Shown: positions 5,817-14,180, numbered from the stretch's first letter. The stretch is 14,229 nucleotides of DNA from Candidatus Cloacimonadota bacterium (GCA_021160355.1 JAGHCS010000231.1:1-14229); one strand, 5' to 3'. A program made the numbers and translations. The notes: generated from the letters alone by a model not told the origin.

Positions 5817-6821
5817 TTATACTTTTCGGATATCTTTATTGTGCTTTTGAATATAAGTAACTTTTTGATGATATTCATCGATGTTCGATGCGCCTGCATA
5901 GGAAAAAGCAGAGCGAAGTCCGTCCTCGATATTGCGGATCACATATTTTGCCGGTCCCTTGTAATCGATCGTGGTACTGACGCCTTCGACATTACGCTTC
6001 TCATCATTGCGCAGCTGTTTGGATTCAAGACTGGCGGAACCGCGATATCGTTTATACAAATGATAATTCGGGAAATTACCCTCTTTATAGATTGTTCCCG
6101 GCGTCTCCTTGCAGCCTGCAAACAGTGCACCGATCATAACTGAATCTGCACCGACTGCAATCGCCTTGGCAACATCACCGGAATTTTGTATGCCACCGTC
6201 TGCAATGACAGGGATATCAAATTCTTTGGCAACACTACAAACATCCTCGATAGCAGTTACCTGAGGTACTCCAAAACCGGTATTAATACGGGTCGTACAC
6301 ATCGAGCCGGGTCCGATACCTACTTTTACTGCATCAGCACCGTTTTCACATAGGAACTTTGCAGCTTCGGCAGTTGCAATATTGCCGGCAATGATGTCCA
6401 CGTTGAATTTTTTACACATATTGATCGTGTCTGCCATGAGCTTGTGATGTCCATGTGCGATGTCGATACAAATGATCTGGGCACCTGCATCGATCAGAGC
6501 TTTCAAGCGATCTTTATTTTCACCGGTAACGCCGATTGATGCTGCACGTAATGGATTCTCTGCAAGCCGAAGCCGTTCTATAATACTTGATTCTTCTTCT
6601 ATCGAGCAGAACCTGTGTACGATACCGAGTCCACCAAATCCACTAAGCACATTTGCCATTTCATACTCGGTGATGGTGTCCATATTTGCAGAAAGAAGGG
6701 GAAGTTTGATCCTATAATTTTTTGTCACTCTTGTGGAAAGGTCTGCATCCTGACGGGACAGTACTTCCGAATAATTAGGAATGAGTAAAATATCATCATA
6801 CGTTAATCCGATTCGTGCCAT
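5817..6821 (-). CDS. guaC: GMP reductase-type member of the IMPDH/GMPR family (no CBS domains)
   Basis: This is a 334-residue TIM-barrel enzyme that lacks the CBS pair usually inserted in IMP dehydrogenase. The catalytic loop GIGPGSMCTTR carries Cys175, which forms the covalent purine intermediate, and Thr177, equivalent to Thr188 of E. coli GuaC. Phosphate-binding glycines lie in IADGGI (206-211). The flap segment RGSASLESKQ has Glu266, where GMP reductases have their catalytic Glu (289 in E. coli) and IMP dehydrogenases have Gly; the Arg-Tyr base of IMP dehydrogenase is not evident. This favours NADPH-dependent GMP-to-IMP reduction, although a CBS-less IMP dehydrogenase is not excluded. The start is ATG 6821, with AAAAGGAG placed 5 bases upstream, rather than the earlier codon at 6842, which lies inside the preceding gene. 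It follows ptb by 11 bases and is in its operon. Confidence 0.88.
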   Translation of the reverse strand: MARIGLTYDDILLIPNYSEVLSRQDADLSTRVTKNYRIKLPLLSANMDTITEYEMANVLSGFGGLGIVHRFCSIEEESSIIERLRLAENPLRAASIGVTGENKDRLKALIDAGAQIICIDIAHGHHKLMADTINMCKKFNVDIIAGNIATAEAAKFLCENGADAVKVGIGPGSMCTTRINTGFGVPQVTAIEDVCSVAKEFDIPVIADGGIQNSGDVAKAIAVGADSVMIGALFAGCKETPGTIYKEGNFPNYHLYKRYRGSASLESKQLRNDEKRNVEGVSTTIDYKGPAKYVIRNIEDGLRSAFSYAGASNIDEYHQKVTYIQKHNKDIRKV

Positions 6822-6832
6822 TATGACTCCTT

Positions 6833-7726
6833 TTATGTGCACATAATTCCGAGGGCGACTGAGTGCAGTTTTGTCCAGGCATCATCCGCACGCGAGGTGA
6901 TAAGGATTGGAACCTTCGCGCCCATGATCACATGAGCAACGCGCAGATGGGCGTAATAGGTCATTGCTTTGCCGAAAATATTTCCCGCTTCTATATATGG
7001 CATAATAAGAATATCAGCTTTGCCTGCGACCGGGGAATCGATCTTCTTTATCTTTGCTGCGTGTTCCGACACTGCGACGTCAAGTGCAAGAGGACCTTCG
7101 ACCACACAACCTTTTATCTTGCCTGATTTATACATCCTTGTGATTTCCGCAGCATCAACAGTTGGGGGCATCTTAGGATTCTCAACTTCTAATGCACAGA
7201 GGAGTGCAACATTCGGGCACGGATTGTCCAGTTTATGTGCAACTGCAACCGCATTATTTATAAGAGAAATTTTCTCATTCACACCAGGATAGAGCACAAT
7301 GCCGCCATCCGTCATAAGTGTGAGCCGTTCATCAGTTTCAATGACGAGCACGTCGCTGAGAATATTGCCTGTTTGGAGACCCTTTTCTTTGTTGAGCACT
7401 CCTTTCATGAGTTGTCCGGTCGTGCTTGCACCTTTTAAAATAAGGTCTGCTCTGTTGTCTATAACTGCGTTCACAGCAAGCTCAATACATTTTTCAGGAT
7501 CGCTTTCATCGATGATCTCGAATGCATCGATCATACTTTCTTCCGATATGGAAATATAATCAATGATTTGTGCTTTATCCCCTATAAGAAGAAATTCTCC
7601 GATGCCTTCTTCTTTCGCCAGCGTAGCACAGTAAACAGCAGACATCGTGTGGGCAGCAGGAATGACAACTCTTTTCGGCGGATGTTTCTTCACCTTATCA
7701 AGAAGTTCATCAAAATTTTTTATCAT
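6833..7726 (-). CDS. ptb: Phosphate butyryltransferase-like (phosphate acyltransferase family)
   Basis: The 297-residue protein belongs to the phosphate acetyl/butyryltransferase family and has the length and C-terminal signature of the butyryl type: butyryl-CoA plus phosphate gives butyryl phosphate plus CoA, in the cytosol. Conserved blocks are KGASTTGQLMKGVLN (98-112), the catalytic-face segment PLALDVAVSEHAA (212-224), KADILIMPYIEAGNIFGK (236-253) and the tail SRADDAWTKLHSVALG (278-293). ATG 7726 follows GGAGA (7735-7731). The usual partner, butyrate kinase, is not in the window, so the acyl group and the pathway (branched-chain or butyrate catabolism versus acyl-phosphate supply) are open. 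It lies 13 bases after the upstream hydrolase and 11 before guaC, clearly within one operon. Confidence 0.88.
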   Translation of the reverse strand: MIKNFDELLDKVKKHPPKRVVIPAAHTMSAVYCATLAKEEGIGEFLLIGDKAQIIDYISISEESMIDAFEIIDESDPEKCIELAVNAVIDNRADLILKGASTTGQLMKGVLNKEKGLQTGNILSDVLVIETDERLTLMTDGGIVLYPGVNEKISLINNAVAVAHKLDNPCPNVALLCALEVENPKMPPTVDAAEITRMYKSGKIKGCVVEGPLALDVAVSEHAAKIKKIDSPVAGKADILIMPYIEAGNIFGKAMTYYAHLRVAHVIMGAKVPILITSRADDAWTKLHSVALGIMCT

Positions 7727-7739
7727 GCATTCTCCGATT

Positions 7740-8972
7740 CTATTTTAACTGTGATGCAATAAATTTCATGGATCTTGTAAAACATTTATCAACTTCTTTT
7801 TCATATTTTTCTGTGACAGGGAATGGGATTACATGGTCATAGGGATAGGGGAAGTCAAGGGATTTCACTTTGATTGGAATTTTATTATTATGCCCATGCA
7901 GAGAAAGCTCAACTTCGATGGAAGGAACAACTTCATCTTTGTGAAGCGCTAAGGCTGAGATACGTTTTGCGATTTTTTTCAGACGATTTTCCCGGAATGT
8001 GATCATCTTATTATAATCAAGCATGCTCTTGAAATATTTTCCTATATGATGCAGATCGCTGAAATAATGTGCAAGCCGTTTGTCTCGCTTCAGCTCCACT
8101 TCAAGATGTTCGATGAAGAAAGAATAGATCGCCACATTTGCTTCACTGTCCAGAATATACTTGGAAGCCGGTGACATCCTGTTGAGAAGCGGACCACCGC
8201 AGAACATGCATAGTTTTGAGTTCTCAAAATAGTTATTCTCGTTCGTCATCATTATAATCTCTGCCAAGAATGAACCAACCGAATAAGAAAAAAAATCGAT
8301 CTGAGCATCTTTGTGAATGTGAGGATGAACACCAGCGCGTATTTGATCTATAAGTTGCAGAATATCATAGTAGGTTTGCAGCCCGGACCAGATAAAACGC
8401 TGCGGAAGGAATTGCAGGCGTGTACTTAGCGCAGCATTAGCAAAAGAGGAGTTCGTCACTTTAGGGTAAAATTTCTTCCGCTCGTTAGATAACCTGCTCA
8501 TGAATTTTGGGTCAGCCCATTTTTTAGGTGCCCTGTTCATGTGAAATGCAGTTGGGAAAAGTATCACAGTTTTACCTGTATATTCGACAAGCTTGTGTGC
8601 CCATGGTAGGTATTTTTCCCAGCTCTTTTCATTAAGTCCATGCAGCAGTATAATGACCTCTTTTGATTTCTTGATCGTAAAAGGTTTTAATATCGGGTAC
8701 GTAAAAAAAATATTTTCTTCAATACGTGAATCATCAATTCGCAGGAGTTCGTCAAGATGGGGAGCTGTAATTTTGCTGTCTAATGAATAGGATTCCTCAA
8801 AACTTATGTCATGAGTCTGGCAATGATAATGCTCTTCACCCGGGAGAATGTCATAATTATAGGATTCAAAAGAAGTGTTCAGGATGTTCATGCGGAATTT
8901 CTTGAGTGTAATAAATTCTGCTTTCTGTTCGAACTTCTCTCTTAAATAGAGATAATCATCACGGTAACTCAT
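7740..8972 (-). CDS. Alpha/beta hydrolase-fold protein of unknown function (DUF6051-like)
   Basis: This 410-residue protein has no signal peptide and is probably cytosolic. A hydrolase fold is supported by the strand and oxyanion segment VIILLHGLNEKSW (106-118), a nucleophile elbow FFSYSVGSFLAE with Ser231, an acid in HKDEVVP (Asp346) and a base in YDHVIPFP (His380), in the canonical order. The elbow reads S-Y-S-V-G instead of the common G-x-S-x-G. The first 95 residues are a separate N-terminal extension with many acidic and aromatic residues. The family looks like the uncharacterised DUF6051 group known from Bacteroidota, from memory only. The ATG at 8972 is preceded by AAGGAG at a long spacing of about 12 bases. 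It is the first gene of the ptb-guaC-rlmH unit; a link to acyl metabolism through ptb is inference. Confidence 0.75.
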   Translation of the reverse strand: MSYRDDYLYLREKFEQKAEFITLKKFRMNILNTSFESYNYDILPGEEHYHCQTHDISFEESYSLDSKITAPHLDELLRIDDSRIEENIFFTYPILKPFTIKKSKEVIILLHGLNEKSWEKYLPWAHKLVEYTGKTVILFPTAFHMNRAPKKWADPKFMSRLSNERKKFYPKVTNSSFANAALSTRLQFLPQRFIWSGLQTYYDILQLIDQIRAGVHPHIHKDAQIDFFSYSVGSFLAEIIMMTNENNYFENSKLCMFCGGPLLNRMSPASKYILDSEANVAIYSFFIEHLEVELKRDKRLAHYFSDLHHIGKYFKSMLDYNKMITFRENRLKKIAKRISALALHKDEVVPSIEVELSLHGHNNKIPIKVKSLDFPYPYDHVIPFPVTEKYEKEVDKCFTRSMKFIASQLK

Positions 8973-9031
8973 CTCTGCTGTGTGCTCCTTGACCTTTATT
9001 GGGCAATGTGCAATTTATTTAGTAAGATGAA

Positions 9032-9060
9032 CTAATGACGCATAAGTGAATACACGTCAA
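9032..9060 (-). promoter_or_regulatory. Possible promoter of the hydrolase-ptb-guaC-rlmH operon
   Basis: On the minus strand TTGACG (9060-9055, five of six) and CATTAG (9037-9032, three of six) are 17 bases apart, placing the start about 50 bases before the hydrolase ATG. The -35 box and position are good and the -10 box is poor. The 159-base spacer 8973-9131 also holds a small hairpin (9085-9098) and nothing else I can support. Confidence 0.3.
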
Positions 9061-9084
9061 GAGATTTGAAACGTTATTTTCTTA

Positions 9085-9098
9085 CTCCTTTTCAGGAG
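9085..9098 (-). other. GNRA-capped hairpin after the small outer-membrane protein gene
   Basis: On the minus strand CTCCT-GAAA-AGGAG forms a five-pair stem closed by a GAAA tetraloop, a very stable RNA cap. It lies 34 bases after the stop of the gene at 9132. No T-run follows, so it is not a standard terminator. It may protect the 3' end of the transcript. Confidence 0.35.
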
Positions 9099-9131
9099 GG
9101 CTAAAGTGCAAAATGAAAAAGAAGAATTTAT

Positions 9132-9830
9132 CTAAAATGCATAACCGAACTTGAAGAATTCAATATTATAAATTATCTCACTGTCATTATCATACAGGAA
9201 CTCATTGCGAAACCTATTATTTTTTCCTATGATATACTTGCCGACATTCAAGCTTGAACCCCAATAAAATCCAGCATATGAAAAAACTCTGTATCCAACA
9301 CTGATTCCGATCCCGATCTTATTTTCAGCAGACATTTCAGAATCATCATCTTTACCTTTTATCCAACTTTCACCTTCATATCCTTTGAGATTTGCGTATC
9401 TGACAAAACCTGCGATATAGAATTTGTTCAATGAATTACCAAGAAACTTACGATAGTGGCAATCAAGTGTAATTTGGCGTAGAGAACAATCCTGTGAATA
9501 ATCATCATGCCATTTTACAGTTGGTTCGGAGTAGAAAAAGGGGAATGCAATTTCTACTTTCTTTTTTGGAAAGAAAAGAGAAAAACTCCCGCTCAGTGAA
9601 TGATTTAAGTAATCAATATCACTTCCAAAGAAAATTAATCTAAGAAAATTGAATTCGATTCCATATTTTTTGTTTTCCAGGGGTTGATCTTTCACATCCT
9701 TATACATCTTCTTTTGAAGCACATAAATGGAGTCTACCTTTTCATCAGTAGACATTGTAGAAAGGTTCTCGGCATACAGTGAAGTAAAAAATAATAAAAC
9801 CACTACCACAAATAGTAATTTTTTCATCAT
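9132..9830 (-). CDS. Probable small outer-membrane or secreted beta-structured protein
   Basis: The product is about 232 residues and not assigned to a family. It has a classical signal peptide: MMKK, a hydrophobic core LLFVVVVLLFF and a likely cleavage after SLYA. The mature region begins with a short charged helix, then alternates hydrophobic and polar residues with many Tyr, Phe and Gly, for example IGIGISVGYRVFSYAGFYWGSS. It ends in FKFGYAF, with the C-terminal aromatic residue expected of an outer-membrane beta-barrel. About eight to ten strands would fit. Two adjacent ATGs (9830, 9827) are possible; GAGG (9839-9836) is five bases before the first, which I use. It follows the M48-TerB gene by 20 bases and is probably co-transcribed with it. 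Confidence 0.7.
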   Translation of the reverse strand: MMKKLLFVVVVLLFFTSLYAENLSTMSTDEKVDSIYVLQKKMYKDVKDQPLENKKYGIEFNFLRLIFFGSDIDYLNHSLSGSFSLFFPKKKVEIAFPFFYSEPTVKWHDDYSQDCSLRQITLDCHYRKFLGNSLNKFYIAGFVRYANLKGYEGESWIKGKDDDSEMSAENKIGIGISVGYRVFSYAGFYWGSSLNVGKYIIGKNNRFRNEFLYDNDSEIIYNIEFFKFGYAF

Positions 9831-9850
9831 ACACACCTCATACTGTTATT

Positions 9851-11116
9851 TTATTCCTTTAAATAATCTGCGTAATGCTCCTGTACATTCTGCGCGATTT
9901 CGTTCAATCGCACATCGATGGTAATGCCGTTCTGTTGGAGGGTTTTCCACACCACATCCATAGCATCATCCTTAGAAAGCCCTATGGATTCTGCAATATT
10001 CATGAGCACTTCTTTTTCGGTTTTTGTGAATTTTCCATCTGAGAGTGAGATGAGAGTCAGAAAGTGGAGTGTGTAATATCTGTCCATGTCTGTAGCGTGC
10101 TGCTTAAGATATTTCTCGGATGTCTCCAGCTGTTTGAGGGCTTTATCTTTATCGTATATGATTTCTTGCTCAGGATCATCTGTAAAGACATCAGCGAGTA
10201 TCTTTACCAGGCTTTTTATCTCTTCCAGGTTTATCTCTTTATCGGAAGCGATCATGGAGATACCTCCGGCGGCAACGAGCTTCATCATCATCTCTCTGAT
10301 CTTTGTGCGAGGGTAAAACTTTGTTAATGAAATGAGTTCATCGGTCTTTGCATGTAGTTCTTCGCCGGTGAGTTTACCGCTTTTTTTGAAAAGGTTCGAG
10401 TTTGAGAAGAGTTCGATTGCTTTGAGACGAACAGGAAGAAGGGGATGGCTGGAAGTACTCAGCTCCGCCATATATTCTGATTTTGCAAGATCGTCGAGCT
10501 GCTTCATGAGTTCAGGAAGGTTGAAGTTAAGATTTTTCTCGGTCAGTCCGTAAGATATTTTCAATAAACTCTGTACTGCAACTTCATATTTTTTGCACGC
10601 CATCAGTCCGACGCGGTCGCAGCTTATTTCCGCTTTTTTCTGCCATGTAAGGAATTTTTTCTCTGCAAGGATCGGCAGAAAGGTAGTGCTTTTCTTATCA
10701 GGATTATAGAGCAGGAGCAATTTATTGTGATCATAAACAATATGTCCGAGCTCGTGTCCCAGCACAAATTTGATCTCTGCATCATCAAAATTCTCAAGCA
10801 AGGCAGAAGTGAAAACCACACTAATAATATTTTTCTGTTTGAAGGCAAATGCATTGTAGGAATTATCTCTAAGAGAAAAGAACTCGATCTTTTGTTTAAG
10901 TCCAAAATCTTTTTTAACTGCTTCAATTATCTTATAGATGCGTGGTGAAATTGTCGGGGTGAGGCGTACAGAATCAGCAAGAAGTTTGTCCCGAAAAGTT
11001 ATGTGCTCCTTGAGTATCTCTTCGTGAGATTTAATGATCTGCTGTACTTTGTACACATTAAAAAGTATTTTTGTGTCTTCCAAGTCGCCTTTATAGCGAA
11101 TTTTTTTTAAATCCAT
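9851..11116 (-). CDS. Soluble M48-family zinc metalloprotease with C-terminal TerB-like domain
   Basis: This 421-residue protein has no signal peptide and no membrane segment. Residues about 50-240 are an M48 peptidase domain: HELGH (121-125) supplies His121, His125 and the catalytic Glu122; Glu163 in KAEISCDRVGL is the third zinc ligand in the ExxxD context; HPLLPVR (224-230) is a conserved M48 feature. Residues about 270-385 are helical with repeated acidic patches and the SDGKFTKTEKEVL signature of TerB-like domains, which are thought to bind metal or assemble at membranes. Most M48 proteins (HtpX, Oma1, BepA) are membrane-bound or exported, so a cytosolic M48-TerB fusion is less common. 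A role in proteolytic quality control or stress response is inference. Its ribosome-binding site is folded into the hairpin at 11118-11133. The downstream gene is a beta-structured envelope protein. Confidence 0.87.
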   Translation of the reverse strand: MDLKKIRYKGDLEDTKILFNVYKVQQIIKSHEEILKEHITFRDKLLADSVRLTPTISPRIYKIIEAVKKDFGLKQKIEFFSLRDNSYNAFAFKQKNIISVVFTSALLENFDDAEIKFVLGHELGHIVYDHNKLLLLYNPDKKSTTFLPILAEKKFLTWQKKAEISCDRVGLMACKKYEVAVQSLLKISYGLTEKNLNFNLPELMKQLDDLAKSEYMAELSTSSHPLLPVRLKAIELFSNSNLFKKSGKLTGEELHAKTDELISLTKFYPRTKIREMMMKLVAAGGISMIASDKEINLEEIKSLVKILADVFTDDPEQEIIYDKDKALKQLETSEKYLKQHATDMDRYYTLHFLTLISLSDGKFTKTEKEVLMNIAESIGLSKDDAMDVVWKTLQQNGITIDVRLNEIAQNVQEHYADYLKE

Positions 11117-11117
11117 G

Positions 11118-11133
11118 AACCCTCCGAAGGGTT
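11118..11133 (-). promoter_or_regulatory. Hairpin masking the ribosome-binding site of the M48-TerB gene
   Basis: On the minus strand AACCCT-TCGG-AGGGTT forms a perfect six-pair stem with a four-base loop. The ribosome-binding site GGAGGG lies wholly inside the loop and right arm, and the stem ends one base before the ATG. Folding would hide the site from the ribosome, so translation may depend on temperature, a bound factor or an arriving ribosome. No T-run follows, which argues against a terminator for the upstream gene. Confidence 0.5.
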
Positions 11134-11176
11134 GTAGTACTTAATATAATATTTATATGGTTTATTTCGATGATAA

Positions 11177-12841
11177 CTAATTTTGCTCAGAATTATGTTT
11201 TTTAATTACATCAGAATGAACAGCATCAGGGGTCAGGACCCAGCGATTATCAATCTGGCCGTTCACTACTTCTCGTCTGCGGAAATAGTTTGCAAGCGCA
11301 TCACGAAGAACAATATATTTATAGGTGATCTGATTTTCTGGTATCTCTGTGAGTAGGGTGAGTCCTGAATTTCCCTGCATAAGAAAGTCAACCGTTGCAA
11401 CATCGTATATCTTATCAGGATCCCAAGGTTCACCGCCAATGGTAAGATCGGTTATACGCTGGAAATCTGGATATTTCTTGCTGTACTCAACCTCTCCGCC
11501 GGCAACGCGCAGTCCGTGACGACCTCCTGCAACTCTAACTTCTAGGATCTCTTTGAGTTTTGCGCCATCGATCTCTATTGTGACGATCTGACTGTCAAAG
11601 GGAAGCACATCGAATACATCCCGATAGGAAACCGGTCCTTTTTTTATGTCATCACGCACACCGCCGAGATTTAAAAATGCAAAATCAGCATCCGATTCTT
11701 CAAGCATCGCATCCATGACAAGATTACCGATAATGCTTTGTGCAGAACCGACTCTGGAAAGATGCATGCCTGCCTTACCGACGATCTCATCCATACCTGC
11801 TTCTGCAACTGCCTGCATAGAATCGATCTTCTCTTTATACCATGGATCAGGGATGAATTCTTCTGAAAAGAGTGCAAGAAGATCTCCATCAATATACGCA
11901 GGTAGTTCATATCCGGCAAGAGTTTTTGTGTCGGTATCAATTGTGAGAATGAGATGTCCAATATTTGAACCATATCCATAATTTTGTGTGATAAGCGTGT
12001 GATTTTCGGGTTCTTCCCAGGGAATCTTGTATCCCTTGTGAATGTGTCCAGCCACGAAAACATCTATGCCTGGCACTTTATAAGCAACATGCATTGCATT
12101 ATCGGGCCAGCGTCTGTTTTCATCGTATATGTGACCATCAACAATGTCGTATTGATAAGCAGATTCTACATCGTAGGGAATGCCCATATGTCCGAGCACG
12201 AAGATAAGATCAACACCTTGTGCTTTTACTTCTTTGATATATTTCTCAACTGTTTCGGCAACATCAACGAATTTTAAACCCTTTATGTTTTCCGGGAAGC
12301 TCATGTATGGAGTATCAAGTGTGCTGACTCCGATGATTGCAATATCGATACCTTTGATATTTTTAATAATGTAGGGAAGACAACCCGGAACCAGTTCACC
12401 GGTCTCTTCAACAATGATATTTGCGCATACAATGGGGAACTGAGCGAGGGATATCGTTTTCAGAAGCGTATCAAAACCAAGATCAAATTCATGGTTTCCA
12501 AGGGTCATTGCATCATAGCCGATCCAGTTCATATAATTGATTACAGCCACACCTTCCGACATGGTGCCGATAGGATGCCCCTGGAAAAAGTCGCCGGCAT
12601 CGAGAAGAAGTACTGCTTCGTCATTTTCTTCTGCAAGTTCACGTACCGATTCTATATATGCAGCAGCAGACGCACCGCCGCCAAGCGGAGGCGGGAAATC
12701 CGGATTCATAAAAGTTGCAAGAACTGCATCTATTCCACCGTGCACATCATTCGAAAAAAGAAGATTCAGCTTGATCTCTTCGGCATTGAGAACACTGAAG
12801 CAAAACAAACTGATCAATAAGATAAAAAATATTTTCTTCAT
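11177..12841 (-). CDS. Exported 5'-nucleotidase / UshA-type metallophosphoesterase
   Basis: The 554-residue protein is a two-domain 5'-nucleotidase-family enzyme. Residues 1-20 are a signal peptide ending VLNA. The N-terminal metallophosphoesterase domain shows all dimetal motifs: SNDVHG (Asp32, His34), DAGDFFQGH (Asp84), GNHEFD (Asn116, His117), LGHMG (His218) and AGHIHKG (His266, His268). The C-terminal nucleotide-binding domain (from about 360) has SIIGNLVMDAM, NLGGVRDDI and SYRDVFDVLPFDSQIVTIEI. It would hydrolyse nucleoside 5'-phosphates or UDP-sugars in the periplasm to give nucleosides for uptake. Substrate preference cannot be read from sequence. AAAGG lies six bases before the ATG. 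It starts 19 bases after the upstream outer-membrane protein gene, so the two form one unit. Confidence 0.93.
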   Translation of the reverse strand: MKKIFFILLISLFCFSVLNAEEIKLNLLFSNDVHGGIDAVLATFMNPDFPPPLGGGASAAAYIESVRELAEENDEAVLLLDAGDFFQGHPIGTMSEGVAVINYMNWIGYDAMTLGNHEFDLGFDTLLKTISLAQFPIVCANIIVEETGELVPGCLPYIIKNIKGIDIAIIGVSTLDTPYMSFPENIKGLKFVDVAETVEKYIKEVKAQGVDLIFVLGHMGIPYDVESAYQYDIVDGHIYDENRRWPDNAMHVAYKVPGIDVFVAGHIHKGYKIPWEEPENHTLITQNYGYGSNIGHLILTIDTDTKTLAGYELPAYIDGDLLALFSEEFIPDPWYKEKIDSMQAVAEAGMDEIVGKAGMHLSRVGSAQSIIGNLVMDAMLEESDADFAFLNLGGVRDDIKKGPVSYRDVFDVLPFDSQIVTIEIDGAKLKEILEVRVAGGRHGLRVAGGEVEYSKKYPDFQRITDLTIGGEPWDPDKIYDVATVDFLMQGNSGLTLLTEIPENQITYKYIVLRDALANYFRRREVVNGQIDNRWVLTPDAVHSDVIKKHNSEQN

Positions 12842-12860
12842 AAAAAACCTTTAAATATGC

Positions 12861-14180
12861 TTAAAATCTCCATGTTAGCGTTGCCATGAAGTTGATCATA
12901 ACATCATCAATTTTATCAAGATTAATCCTGTCCACAGGCAGGTCTGCATGCGCGGTATCCCAGAGGTTGTCATTGGCATAATAGCTGTCAGGGAACAGGT
13001 CTGCATGATTATAATTGAGTTTGCCGATTTCAGCTCCGAGGTCTATCATCAAATTATTGGGGAGTGCGATGCTCGTTCCTGCAGAGAAAGCAGTCATTAC
13101 GATCTCTTTATCAATGCCATAGGGCTGGTAACGGAATCCCAGACGGATCGGTTGGTCTGTAAATATTTGATGCTCAATCCCGGCATAGTACTCTATCACA
13201 TCATACCAAAGTGGATTATAATCACTCCATTTTACATAAGATATCTCAAATGAGAAGTGGGTATCCCAGATATTTCGCGGGTGATATTCGAATCCAAGTC
13301 CCATTCGCGAGGGATAGTAGATTGTTGTATCTGTCCAGGCGGTGTCAGCATTCGTTTTGAATGACTTATCTAATTCCGCTCTGCTTGTGTAGTTCACGCC
13401 TATTTTAAAACGTTCACCCAGAGCAAGAAGCATACCTGTTTGGAGCCTGTGGCCTGAATAATCATTTTTTCTTTCAAAGATGACGTCTGGAATACTGTCC
13501 GGGTCATATAGCATGCGATCTTTTGCCCATGGCGTAAAGATGATGGTTGAATCTATGGTGTTATCACCTTTCATTAAGGAGAAGGAAGCACCGAGAGAAA
13601 GAGAGTTGAAGAAGCTGTTTTCGTTTTCATAGGTTACTGCAATAGAAGGTGTGTGAGCATAGATCATTCCGCTTCCGTCATAGGTATTTGTTGCAATCTT
13701 ATGTGGCTCGTTGCCGTAATCGGTACCCTCATTGTTGCGTACTTCCTCAGTATATTTAAAATTGAAATCATAGAAAGGCGCATAGGAGTATGCGGCAGAT
13801 ACTTTGAACTGTTGAATAGGTACATTGTACATAAAGCCCAGCATGTATTTACTGAAGAAATGAGCATTTGATGCGTAGACCGCATCGTCGATATAGGAAT
13901 CAAAGGAATCAAAAATAGGGAATGCCCGATTTTCATTATTTTTTTGCACATTTGGTGAAAGCTGCACCATAAATTTAAAAGGCAGGTTGCCCAAAAGTGC
14001 AGGATTCTTGAGTGCAGCAAGTGGTCCATACCCGGTTGCAAGACCTGTGGAACCCATTGCAAGAGAGTGAGCTGAAAATGCAACAATCTCTTGTCCGAGA
14101 TAACGGTCAAACACAAATGCGGCATGGGCAGGAATTGCCAGCAAGAGCAGCATTAAGATTCCAAACATTACTTTTTTCAT
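12861..14180 (-). CDS. Outer-membrane beta-barrel protein, PorV/FadL-like
   Basis: This 439-residue protein has a clear signal peptide (MKKVMFGILMLLLLAIPAHA, cleavage after residue 20). Close to the mature N-terminus, SLAMGSTGLATGYGPLAALK (39-58) followed by NPALLG is the conserved entry motif of the PorV/PorQ/UPF0164 branch of FadL-type barrels, where it forms the plug region. Many amphipathic strands follow and the chain ends in ATLTWRF, with the terminal Phe needed for insertion by the Bam machinery. Members transport hydrophobic molecules or act as shuttles for type IX secretion cargo; which applies here is unknown, since no other secretion gene is visible. GGAGG lies four bases before the ATG. 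It is the first gene of a pair with the 5'-nucleotidase, whose gene begins 19 bases after this one ends. Confidence 0.85.
   Translation of the reverse strand: MKKVMFGILMLLLLAIPAHAAFVFDRYLGQEIVAFSAHSLAMGSTGLATGYGPLAALKNPALLGNLPFKFMVQLSPNVQKNNENRAFPIFDSFDSYIDDAVYASNAHFFSKYMLGFMYNVPIQQFKVSAAYSYAPFYDFNFKYTEEVRNNEGTDYGNEPHKIATNTYDGSGMIYAHTPSIAVTYENENSFFNSLSLGASFSLMKGDNTIDSTIIFTPWAKDRMLYDPDSIPDVIFERKNDYSGHRLQTGMLLALGERFKIGVNYTSRAELDKSFKTNADTAWTDTTIYYPSRMGLGFEYHPRNIWDTHFSFEISYVKWSDYNPLWYDVIEYYAGIEHQIFTDQPIRLGFRYQPYGIDKEIVMTAFSAGTSIALPNNLMIDLGAEIGKLNYNHADLFPDSYYANDNLWDTAHADLPVDRINLDKIDDVMINFMATLTWRF

Noticed and set aside
5841..6143. Plus-strand open frames across guaC and ptb
   Set aside because: They are mirror frames of strongly conserved minus-strand genes and have no ribosome sites or recognisable motifs.
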